From DATJWY01 sp035500775 (GTDB lineage Bacteria; Pseudomonadota; Alphaproteobacteria; Acetobacterales; Acetobacteraceae): a stretch of DNA of 18,667 nucleotides. This document shows, in pieces, positions 6,099 to 13,377 of this stretch; position 1 is the first letter of the stretch; the number at the start of each line of letters is the position of its first letter. Below the pieces are notes generated by a model, which saw only the letters and a program-made list of their open reading frames with translations, ran no database searches and was not told the origin of the DNA. Position numbers and translations under genes: made by a program. The DNA lies in assembly GCA_035500775.1 (NCBI GenBank), contig DATJWY010000145.1:1-18667 (forward strand), in the 5' to 3' direction.

Positions 6099-8261
6099 CT
6101 ATCCGACCGTCTCGGCGGCGCGGCCCGCCGCCGACCGGATGACCGCGGCGAGTTCGCACGCCGGGGTGGGCCGGGCGAAGAAAAAGCCTTGCGCCTCGCT
6201 GCAGCCAAGGCCGCGCAGGAATGTCACCTGCTCGGCGTCCTCCACGCCCTCCGCCGTGGTATCGAGGCCGAGCCACTGCGCCATGCTCACCACCGCCTTG
6301 ACGATCGCCGCCGCGCGCTGCCGGCCCGGCAGGCCGGTCAGCAGCGAGCGGTCCAGCTTCAGGCGGTCCACACGGAAGCGGTCCAGCATGGAGAGATTGG
6401 AGAAGCCGGTGCCGAAATCGTCCACCGCGATGCCGACGCCGATCTCGCGCAGGAAGCCGAGCGTCGTGCTGGTTTCCATGGACTCCGCGAGCAGCGATGT
6501 TTCGGTGATCTCGAGCTCAAGCAGGCCCGGCGGCAGCTCCGCTGCTTCCAACGCCCGCTCGATCATCCGCGGCAGATCCGGCTGACGGAACTGCACCGGC
6601 GAGAGGTTCACCGCCATCGTGACGTCGGCGCCGAGGCTGCGCCGCAACTCCACCGCCTGGCGGCAGGCGGTTTCCAGCACCCAGGCGCCGAGGGGAACGA
6701 TCAGCCCGGTCGCTTCCGCGATGCCGATGAATTGCAGCGGCGAGATCAGCCCCCATTCGGGATGCCGCCAGCGCAGCAAGGCCTCGAGCCCGGAGATCTG
6801 GCCCGAGGCGAGGCTCACCTTCGGCTGGTATTCCAGGAAGAACTCGTCCCGGGCCATGGCCTCGCGCAGGGCGGATTCCAGCTTGAGGTCGTTGACCGGC
6901 GGGCTTTGCGTCCGCGCCGAATAATGCAGGGCGCGGCCGCCGCCGTCCCGCTTGGCCGCATGCGCCGCGAGCGAGGCGCTGCGCAGCAGGGCGTCGATGT
7001 CCGGCCCGTGCTCCGGCCAGATCGCGATGCCGATGCTCGGCGTGACGCGGAAATCGCCGACCTGGCTCGCGATCGGCTCCGACACGCTGTCGATCAGCCG
7101 CTGGACGACCGCGTTCGGGTCCGGCGCGCCCTTGGGCGGGGCGAGCAGGATCGCGAATTCGTCGGCGCCGATGCGGGCCACGAGGTCGCTGCCACGGATG
7201 GCCGCCTGGATGCGCCGGGCGATGATGACGAGAACCTGGTCGCGCATCCGGTGGCCGAGGCTGTCCGTCACGCGCTTGAGGTTGTCGAGGTCGAGCAGCA
7301 GCAGCACCACCTGGCCGTTGGCAAGGCGGGCCTGCTCGATGGCGATGGCGGTGCGCCGCTCCAGCACCGGCCGCTCCGGCAGGCCGGTCAGGCTGTCGTA
7401 GCGCGCGTGCCGTCCTTCCGGCCCCTCCGTGTTGCCGTCGAAGGCGACGCTGATGAAGGCGGTCAGGCGGCTGGTGTCGTCGAAGACCGGCTTGGTCAGC
7501 AGGCGGGTGCGCAGGCCGGAGCCGTCCTTGCGGATCAGGAGGCCTTCGGTTTCGTGCCGCAACTCGTCGCCCGGGCGGATGGCGTACGGGTCGAGCCCCG
7601 CCGGCAACAGCCCGTGGCCGCGCGTCTCGGGGCGGGCCCGTTCCGGCTCGATCGGCCGGTGCAGGGCGCCGATCCGCATCGCGTCCCGCAACTCCGCCTC
7701 GGTATAGCCGAGCAGGCGGCAGAACTCGGCATTGGCGGCGTCGATCCGCCCGTCCACCCGCCAGGAGACGACGGCGAGCGGCATGGTGTCGATGAGGGCG
7801 CCGAGCGTGCCGGCCGGCTCTTCCGGCGCCACCGAAGCGGACTGGCCCGGCGCGACATCCCGGCTCGCGACCGCGATCTCGTTCCCGAGGCGCAGCATGC
7901 GGCAATGGACGCGCCGTGCCGGGCCGGGGGCGTCGATATCCACCTCGAATGTCCGTGGCTCGCCGGTCCTCAGCACGCTCCGGGCCAGGGCCATACAGCT
8001 CTGCAGCACGGCCCGCGGCAGCACTTCCGAGACCAGGCGGTCGCGGAGCGCGTTCTCCGCGAAGCCTGATCGTTCGCAGGCGGCGGCGTTCGCGTGCACG
8101 ATCCGGAAGTCCAGGGGCTCCCCATTCGGGTCAGGCAGCGCGGCGAGGATGTAGGTGCGCTCCGCGTTTGTCACCCCGCCCATGAGCGCCGGCGGCGCCG
8201 CGCCGCCGCGGTGCCACGGCCGCGAGACGAGTCTCCGGAGGGTCCTGAGCGTTTCTCGCAC
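6099..8261 (-). CDS. PAS-GGDEF-EAL cyclic-di-GMP protein, probable phosphodiesterase
   Basis: A 720-residue cytoplasmic protein with two PAS-like sensor regions (about 36-135 and 150-275), a GGDEF domain (about 285-445) and an EAL domain (about 455-710). The cyclase motif is GADEF (365-369) rather than GGDEF; an inhibitory-site RxxD (R356-G-S-D359) is kept. The EAL domain looks complete: EAL 493-495, NLSPVQF (552-558), ELEITET (582-588), DDFGTGFS (614-621), K635-L-D, AEGVED (670-675) and QGFFFARP (691-698). The likely net activity is c-di-GMP hydrolysis, with the GGDEF domain perhaps a GTP sensor. The GTG at 8261 lacks a strong ribosome site; ATG at residue 27 is an alternative that loses little. 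It starts 46 bp after the GH8 gene on the same strand, so co-transcription is likely. Confidence 0.93.
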   Translation of the reverse strand: MRETLRTLRRLVSRPWHRGGAAPPALMGGVTNAERTYILAALPDPNGEPLDFRIVHANAAACERSGFAENALRDRLVSEVLPRAVLQSCMALARSVLRTGEPRTFEVDIDAPGPARRVHCRMLRLGNEIAVASRDVAPGQSASVAPEEPAGTLGALIDTMPLAVVSWRVDGRIDAANAEFCRLLGYTEAELRDAMRIGALHRPIEPERARPETRGHGLLPAGLDPYAIRPGDELRHETEGLLIRKDGSGLRTRLLTKPVFDDTSRLTAFISVAFDGNTEGPEGRHARYDSLTGLPERPVLERRTAIAIEQARLANGQVVLLLLDLDNLKRVTDSLGHRMRDQVLVIIARRIQAAIRGSDLVARIGADEFAILLAPPKGAPDPNAVVQRLIDSVSEPIASQVGDFRVTPSIGIAIWPEHGPDIDALLRSASLAAHAAKRDGGGRALHYSARTQSPPVNDLKLESALREAMARDEFFLEYQPKVSLASGQISGLEALLRWRHPEWGLISPLQFIGIAEATGLIVPLGAWVLETACRQAVELRRSLGADVTMAVNLSPVQFRQPDLPRMIERALEAAELPPGLLELEITETSLLAESMETSTTLGFLREIGVGIAVDDFGTGFSNLSMLDRFRVDRLKLDRSLLTGLPGRQRAAAIVKAVVSMAQWLGLDTTAEGVEDAEQVTFLRGLGCSEAQGFFFARPTPACELAAVIRSAAGRAAETVG

Positions 8262-8307
8262 CGTATGGGGTCCCGCCCTTCTTGCCCGGCGGAGGCAGCG
8301 CCGTCCG

Positions 8308-9531
8308 TCAGGCGTTTATCGTCGCTTTTTGCTGCATCTCACGCCACGCCAGCCGTGTCTGGAGAATGAGGGCGGCCGAGTAATAATCGGGGGCGTCCGC
8401 CACGCTTGGCAGGACCAGGGGGCCGGCCCCGCGCTCCGCCCGCAGGATCAGCGCCGCGATGGCCCGGGCGCCAGTAAAACCTGGATTACTGAGCGGTACG
8501 TCCGACACCAGATCGACCCCCACCGGTACTTCCCCGACCTCCGCCTCGGTCCAGAAGGCCAGCAGGTCGCTGTTGAGGCCGGGGATGCTGAGGCCGCCCC
8601 AGGCCAGTTGCAGCGGCACGCGGATCGCGTCGTACGAGAAGCGGGCCGGCCACTCCGGTGCGGGCGCGGCCGTCCCGTCATCGCGCCGGATCCGCAGCCA
8701 GTCGGGCGGCAGCCGCCAGCGGCCGAACCGGCTATCGGCGATCAGCCGCGTGCCGTCGGCCCGCAGCCGGTCCCAGCTATCGGACGGGGTGAGGGCCGCG
8801 AGCGCGTCGAGGCAGGCGAAGGCGTAATAGGACGGGTTGACGACGAAGCTGTCGGTCCGCTCGAACCCGTAGGAGCCGGGCAGCAGGATGGTGCGCGGGC
8901 CGGCCTCGCGCACCAGTTGATCCAGCACGGCGCGGGCGATCGCGGCGGCCGTGTCGGCGTAGGCGTCGCGGCCGAAACGGTCGGCGGCGCGGGCCAGGGC
9001 CGCGCCGATATAGAGATCGCCGTCGGTCGCGTTGTTGAGGTCGTCCACCGAGGCTGATTGGTTCGGGTGGTAGCGCCAGGCATGCAGCGCGTCGCCGCGA
9101 CAGCGGAGGGTGCGCGCGGTCCAGCCGGCCAGCGATTCGAAGGTTTCCTGGTCGCGATAGGCGACGGCGAACAGCATGCCGAGCCCCTGGCCCTCGCTGT
9201 GCGACACCCCGCCATTCCCGGTGTCCACGACGCGGCCTTCCGCCAGGATGAAGCGGGATTTGAAGCTTTCCCAGTCGGCATTGTCCTCCGCCAGCATCTC
9301 CGCCGTCTGGCGGAGCGGCGCCCTGCCCGAAAATCGCGGCAGCAGCGCCACGTCGAGGGCGACGGCGACGCTGGCCAGCAACGTGCGGCGGCGGAGACGA
9401 AGGCGGCGCGGCGGGGGATCGCCCCGATCCTGGCCGGGCGGCGGAGGCTCGGCAGCCCAATCGTACAGCAGGTCGTCGTCGGGGTCGCAGATGGGAAAGT
9501 CTGCAAGGGCGAGGCTTTGAGACGGTTGCAT
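8308..9531 (-). CDS. Glycoside hydrolase family 8 endoglucanase (BcsZ/CMCax-like)
   Basis: A 407-residue GH8 protein expected to cleave beta-1,4-glucan in the periplasm. Hallmarks are GRVVDTGNGGVSHSEGQGLG (99-118) with general acid Glu113, HAWRY (150-154), NNATDGD (166-172) with the conserved Asp170, and a C-terminal RFSYDAIRVPLQLAW block. The N-terminus is unusual: about 40 mostly acidic and proline-rich residues precede LRRRTLLASVAVAL (46-59), which looks like a Tat signal or a membrane anchor. BcsZ proteins normally start directly with the signal peptide. No bcsA, bcsB or bcsC is in the window. The next gene (46 bp) is an EAL protein, linking the enzyme to c-di-GMP. Only the ATG at 9531 is available near the signal; its ribosome site is weak. 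Confidence 0.92.
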   Translation of the reverse strand: MQPSQSLALADFPICDPDDDLLYDWAAEPPPPGQDRGDPPPRRLRLRRRTLLASVAVALDVALLPRFSGRAPLRQTAEMLAEDNADWESFKSRFILAEGRVVDTGNGGVSHSEGQGLGMLFAVAYRDQETFESLAGWTARTLRCRGDALHAWRYHPNQSASVDDLNNATDGDLYIGAALARAADRFGRDAYADTAAAIARAVLDQLVREAGPRTILLPGSYGFERTDSFVVNPSYYAFACLDALAALTPSDSWDRLRADGTRLIADSRFGRWRLPPDWLRIRRDDGTAAPAPEWPARFSYDAIRVPLQLAWGGLSIPGLNSDLLAFWTEAEVGEVPVGVDLVSDVPLSNPGFTGARAIAALILRAERGAGPLVLPSVADAPDYYSAALILQTRLAWREMQQKATINA

Positions 9532-9860
9532 CGGGACCCCGTTCGTTCAGGATCTGGGTGCAACCAGACCTGCAAGGTCAGGATTACGGGGTAAACCCTG
9601 GGTAAGCAATGACGAGTCGCAATTGCTCTCGGAGTTGTGGCGCGACATATTGTTTGTCATACGATTTTTGTTATGATTTGTTAACTGTATCGGTGGAGGG
9701 TGGTTGAATTTTCGTTAATGCGCCGTTCGAAAAGCACCCGCCATAGCGCTAACACACTGAAAAATAAGCCAGGCTTTTTCCGATCGGTTCCTGTGCCGCG
9801 CTGGGGCGTGTCCCAGGTGTGCTTATCCGATCCTCATGTGAAATGATGAGCCGGGCACGT
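9532..9860. other. AT-rich intergenic region upstream of the GH8 gene
   Basis: No gene is visible in 329 bp. The central 9640-9720 part is AT-rich and holds a possible minus-strand promoter. GACCT-GCA-AGGTC (9567-9579) is a small perfect inverted repeat in the predicted leader. AAGCCAGGCTTTTT near 9768-9781 is a weak stem and T-run. Confidence 0.5.
9656..9684 (-). promoter_or_regulatory. Possible promoter of the GH8/EAL gene pair
   Basis: On the minus strand TTAACA (9679-9684) and TATGAC (9656-9661) are 17 bp apart, matching 5/6 and 4/6 of consensus. The predicted leader is about 118 nt. It sits inside the only AT-rich stretch upstream of the pair. Confidence 0.35.
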
Positions 9861-11126
9861 TCAGGTTGCAAGACGAAGCGGGTCGGCGCCGAGCCCGGCA
9901 AGGGCCGTCCAGGCGGTGGCCGCCAGATGCGGCCGGCGGAAATAGAGAAAATCCGGCGCGGTCTGGTCGAGCCCGGTGGAAAGGCCGGTGGTCAGGCGCG
10001 GCGTGGTGGTCGCGAAGACGAGGCCGCCGGGGCTGAACTGCCCGGCGAGCGTGCGGGTGAGGCGGCGGGCGGCCACGGCCCGTCCGGCGCGGCGGAGAGC
10101 GAGCGCGGTGATGGCGGTACCCTCCAGCCAGATGCCGTCGCGATCGGTGTTGAAATCGACGCCCTCCGGCGTTTCGGCGGGCAGGCCGTGCCGGGTCAGC
10201 ACCCAGTCGAGCGCCGGGGTCCAGGCGGGATCCGGGTCCGGGGCCAGCAGCGGCCAGAGATTGGCATCCACCGCCGAATGCGGGTTCGGCGCGCCCTCCG
10301 GGGTCAGGCCTGAGAAGAAGCGCCGCTCCGGCGCCGACCACATGGACGCCACGAAATCCCGCGCATGCGCCGCCGCCGCCGCGCGGCCGAGACCGCGAAA
10401 GGCGACGAACAGGTCGAGATTATGCTCCGTGCTCGTCCAGCTCAGGCGGACGGGGGCGGGCTCGAAGCCGAGCGTGCCGCCGGTATAGCCGCGCGCGGCG
10501 CGCTGCGTCGTCTCCACCCAATCGGCGGCGCGGTTGGCCGCCGCTTCATAGGTGATGTCGCCAGTGCGGGCGCGCAGGGCGAGCCAGAACAGCATGATCC
10601 AGGCGATGACGCCGGTGGCGCTGCCGGCCTGGTAGCCGTCTTCCAGCCATTGCCCGGAAGCCGCGTCCCACCAGCCGGGCAGGGCGGCGGGGCGGCTGAC
10701 CGGTCCGGCGGCGTAGGCGTTGCGCAACCGGCCGTCGCGCCAGAACCGGTCCGCCGCCTGGGCGGCGAGGAACGCGTCGCCCAGGCGGCGTGCCAGCATC
10801 GTCTCGCCGGCCGCCAGCAAGGCGAGGCCGGCGACCGCGTTGTCGTAGCTATAGGCGCAGTTGGCGTGGACGCGGTCGAAATCGGTGGCGTCCGCGCCGG
10901 TGCGGACATCGTAGCTGCGCAGCAGGCCGGGTCCCGGTAGCGCCGCCGCCCGGGCGCGCAGGACGGCGACGGCGCGGGCGGCGATCTCCGGCCCGGGGTC
11001 GCGCTCCGGCGCGGCGGCGAGGAGCGGGGCTGCGGCAAGCAGAAGCAACGCCCGCCGGCCGATCCGGGCGGGGGGTGGGGGGCTTTGGGAGGGAAGGCGA
11101 GGGGCTCTGCCCCTCGACCCCGCCAA
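9861..11126 (-). CDS. Exported (alpha/alpha)6 six-hairpin glycosidase-like protein
   Basis: I cannot assign a GH family. The product (421 residues from TTG 11126) has a signal peptide, IGRRALLLLAAAPLLAAAP (22-40), then an all-helical body typical of six-hairpin glycosidases. Acidic and aromatic motifs that could line an active site are AYSYDNAVAG (91-100), WLEDGYQAGSATG (160-172), STEHNLDLF (232-240), SAVDANLWPLL (284-294) and NTDRDGIWLEG (326-336). The role may be polysaccharide cleavage in the periplasm, fitting the adjacent GH8 enzyme 329 bp away, but this is inference. The start is uncertain: no ATG or GTG precedes the signal, and the only useful upstream start is a TTG inside a hairpin repeat. 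A TTG within the signal (residue 27) would remove the basic n-region. Confidence 0.75.
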   Translation of the reverse strand: MAGSRGRAPRLPSQSPPPPARIGRRALLLLAAAPLLAAAPERDPGPEIAARAVAVLRARAAALPGPGLLRSYDVRTGADATDFDRVHANCAYSYDNAVAGLALLAAGETMLARRLGDAFLAAQAADRFWRDGRLRNAYAAGPVSRPAALPGWWDAASGQWLEDGYQAGSATGVIAWIMLFWLALRARTGDITYEAAANRAADWVETTQRAARGYTGGTLGFEPAPVRLSWTSTEHNLDLFVAFRGLGRAAAAAHARDFVASMWSAPERRFFSGLTPEGAPNPHSAVDANLWPLLAPDPDPAWTPALDWVLTRHGLPAETPEGVDFNTDRDGIWLEGTAITALALRRAGRAVAARRLTRTLAGQFSPGGLVFATTTPRLTTGLSTGLDQTAPDFLYFRRPHLAATAWTALAGLGADPLRLAT

Positions 11127-11150
11127 AGGCCGGGGGCCTTTGGAAACCGT
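11091..11150 (+). repeat. Double-hairpin repeat, CCAAAGG family, copy 4
   Basis: A perfect 8-bp CGAGGGGC/GCCCCTCG stem (11098-11105 with 11109-11116) and a perfect 9-bp CCAAAGGCC/GGCCTTTGG stem (11123-11131 with 11135-11143). It starts about 10 nt after the dienelactone hydrolase stop on the minus strand. It also encodes the putative TTG start and first residues of the next gene. Confidence 0.87.
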
Positions 11151-11153
11151 TCC

Positions 11154-11852
11154 TTACCCGAGCGCCGTGACCAGCGCCTCCGCGCTCCGGCCGTTGGCGA
11201 TGGTGGCCGCCCGGCCGTTCCAGTGCACCCCGCCGACACGGGCGAAGGCATGATGCACGCCCGGATAGACATAGGCGCGGACATGCGGAGTGCCCTGCGC
11301 GGCGTGCACCACCTTGGCGCGCTTATCGGCGGGGAAGAACTCGTCCTGGTCGGCGATGTGCAGGATCAGCGGCCGCTTCACCTTGTGGAGATCCGGCAGC
11401 AGCGCGTCCAGGCCGACGCCGTAATAGGAAATGTTCACGTCGGCGTCGGAGTGCTCGGCCATCAGGAAGGCGAGGCGGCCGCCGAGGCAGTAGCCCATCG
11501 TGCCGGCCCGGCCATTCGATCCCGGCAGGGTGCGGGCGACGGCGAGGGTCGCCTTCAGGTCCTCGACGCCCTTGTCCTGGTCGAAGGCCTGCATCAGCGC
11601 CATCGCCTTCTTCCACTCGGCGTCGCTCTTGTCGGTGAGGTTGACCCCCGGTTCGAGCCGCCAGAACAGGTCCGGCACCACGGCGAGGAAGCCGAGATCC
11701 GCGACGGCTTCGGCGGTGGCGCGCATCGCGTCGTTCACGCCGAAGATTTCCTGGATCAGGACGACGGCGCCCGCGGGCTTGTGGCGCGGCTCGACGAGCA
11801 GGGCGGAGAAGCTGCCCGATCCGTCGGTGGCATCGATGCTGATCGTCGCCAT
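11154..11852 (-). CDS. Dienelactone hydrolase family protein
   Basis: A 232-residue alpha/beta hydrolase. Catalytic residues match the textbook carboxymethylenebutenolidase: Glu36 in IQEIFG, nucleophile Cys122 in GYCLGG, Asp168 or Asp170 in ADQDEFF, and His201 in HHAF. Family members open the lactone ring of dienelactone to maleylacetate, but many paralogues act on other esters, and no chlorocatechol or aromatic genes are nearby. No signal peptide, so cytoplasmic. ATG 11852 is preceded by GGGAGAG at about 7 nt; the longer reading to 11939 adds an implausible N-terminus. Hairpin repeats flank the gene on both sides, so it is probably transcribed alone. Confidence 0.93.
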   Translation of the reverse strand: MATISIDATDGSGSFSALLVEPRHKPAGAVVLIQEIFGVNDAMRATAEAVADLGFLAVVPDLFWRLEPGVNLTDKSDAEWKKAMALMQAFDQDKGVEDLKATLAVARTLPGSNGRAGTMGYCLGGRLAFLMAEHSDADVNISYYGVGLDALLPDLHKVKRPLILHIADQDEFFPADKRAKVVHAAQGTPHVRAYVYPGVHHAFARVGGVHWNGRAATIANGRSAEALVTALG

Positions 11853-11930
11853 GCGTTGACTCTCCCGTTCTACGAGGGCCGGGAGCATAGGCGGCGCGCA
11901 CCGCCAAGACGAGGGGGCGAGCAGCGGCAA

Positions 11931-11990
11931 GGTTTCCAAAGGCCGCCGGCCTTTGGTGGGGGTGCAGGGGGCGAAGCCCCCTGCGGGCCG
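11931..11990 (-). repeat. Double-hairpin repeat, CCAAAGG family, copy 5
   Basis: A perfect 9-bp CCAAAGGCC/GGCCTTTGG stem (11936-11944 with 11948-11956) and a perfect 9-bp GCAGGGGGC/GCCCCCTGC stem with GAA loop (11964-11972 with 11976-11984). It begins about 10 nt after the decarboxylase stop codon on the minus strand, as expected of a terminator. Confidence 0.87.
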
Positions 11991-11994
11991 TTAT

Positions 11995-13125
11995 TCAGAC
12001 GTAATGTTCGGCCAGCGGCGCGAACCCGTTAAAGCACTGGCTGGCATAGGTCGTGACGTAAGCCCCGGCGGAGCGGATCTCCACCCGGTCGCCGCAGGTG
12101 AGCGAGAGCGGCAGCCGGTAATTGGTCTTCTCGTACATCACGTCGGTGCTGTCGCAGGTCGGGCCGGCGATGATCACCGGGCCGGTTTCCCCGCCGTCGC
12201 GCGTGGTGGCGATCGGATATTTGATCGCCTCACCCTCGGTCTCGGCGAGTCCGCCGAAGCGCCCGATGTCGAGATACACCCAGCGCACCGGATCGTCCTT
12301 CGCCTTGCGGCTGACGAGCACGACTTCCGAGCACACCACGCCGGCATCGCCGACCATGTAGCGTCCCGGCTCCACCAGCATTTCCGGCAGCGCGTTGCCG
12401 AAATGGCGCGTCATCGCGTCCATGATCGCGGTGCCGTATTCGTCGATCTCGGGCACGGCGCGCTGATACGGCGTGGGGAAGCCGCCGCCCAGGTTCACCA
12501 TGCGCAGATTGACGCCGGCTTCCGAAAGATCCGTGAACAGCATGGCGACTTTGCCGAGCGCCGCGTCCCACGCCGCCGGGTTCGTCTGCTGGCTGCCGAC
12601 ATGGAAGGAGAGGCCGTACGGGTCGAGCCCGAGTGTGCCGGCGCGCAGCATCAGGTCGCGCGCGTTTTCCACCGTGGTGCCGAACTTGCGGGAAAGCGGC
12701 CATTCCGCGCCGTCATTCTCGACGAGCAGGCGGCAATAGACGCGGCTGCCCGGCGCATGCGTGGCGAGCTTGAGCAGCTCCTCCTCGCTGTCGAAGGCGA
12801 AGAGGCTGACGCCGGCTTCGTGCGCTGCGCGGATGGCGGAGACTTTCTTGATCGTGTTGCCGAAGCTGATGCGATCGGCGCTCGCGCCCGCGCCGAGGCA
12901 GAGCTGGATCTCTGCCCAGCTCGCGGTGTCGAAGCTGCTGCCGAGGGTCGCCAGGCGCTCCAGGATCGGCGGCGCCGGATTCGCCTTCACGGCGTAGTAG
13001 ATGCGCGCGAGCGGCAGGGCATCGCGGAGGGCGCGGAAATTCCGCTCCACCTGATCCACATCGAGGACAAGACAAGGAGTCGCCGGCACGGTGTCGGCGA
13101 TGAAGCGCGCGATCTTGGGAGTCAT
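11995..13125 (-). CDS. Fold type III PLP-dependent ornithine/lysine decarboxylase
   Basis: A 376-residue alanine-racemase-fold decarboxylase making putrescine or cadaverine from ornithine or lysine. PLP lysine is Lys47 in YYAVKANP. Other family motifs are HVGSQ (175-179), the phosphate-binding NLGGGFP (211-217), EPGRY (252-256), and GPTCDSTD (321-328) with catalytic Cys324 and Asp325, followed by AGAYVTTYASQCFNGF near the C-terminus. Residues GPTCDSTD favour the bacterial ornithine/lysine type over arginine decarboxylase. The start is ATG 13125, with AGGGTGG about 5 nt upstream; extended starts to 13749 run across the divergent yihY gene. Substrate preference cannot be read from the sequence. 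It is followed by a hairpin repeat and is probably monocistronic. Confidence 0.93.
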   Translation of the reverse strand: MTPKIARFIADTVPATPCLVLDVDQVERNFRALRDALPLARIYYAVKANPAPPILERLATLGSSFDTASWAEIQLCLGAGASADRISFGNTIKKVSAIRAAHEAGVSLFAFDSEEELLKLATHAPGSRVYCRLLVENDGAEWPLSRKFGTTVENARDLMLRAGTLGLDPYGLSFHVGSQQTNPAAWDAALGKVAMLFTDLSEAGVNLRMVNLGGGFPTPYQRAVPEIDEYGTAIMDAMTRHFGNALPEMLVEPGRYMVGDAGVVCSEVVLVSRKAKDDPVRWVYLDIGRFGGLAETEGEAIKYPIATTRDGGETGPVIIAGPTCDSTDVMYEKTNYRLPLSLTCGDRVEIRSAGAYVTTYASQCFNGFAPLAEHYV

Positions 13126-13363
13126 CGCACCACCCTTTCCCAATTTGGACGCCCGCCTGATATTTGAGGCGACGGGACGTGGTTGACGAAACGGTCGAAC
13201 GAACCAGCGACCAAACGATTGCCAGAACGCTTGACGTCGTTGCGTAACCGCTGAGGGCCAGAGGCACGTGCGTTGCTGCGTAGAGGAGTGCACATAGGGA
13301 TACTTGCCCGATGCCGCAACAGGAAATTCGTGGCCGGCAGGGCCGGGCGGCGGGGCGCGGAGC

Positions 13364-13369
13364 AGGAGG
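13364..13369 (+). promoter_or_regulatory. Ribosome binding site deciding the yihY start
   Basis: A perfect AGGAGG lies 8 nt before GTG 13378. This supports GTG 13378 over the earlier in-frame start at 13273 and over ATG 13495, which has no ribosome site. Confidence 0.75.
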
Positions 13370-13377
13370 AGGGTGCC

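Noticed and set aside
6087..8069. 660-codon plus-strand frame over the GGDEF-EAL gene
   Set aside because: Antisense shadow of a gene with clear EAL motifs; composition typical of reverse-strand GC-rich frames.
13126..13377. Promoters for the divergent decarboxylase and yihY genes
   Set aside because: TTGACG occurs twice (13183, 13231) but no acceptable -10 box lies at 15-19 bp on either strand.
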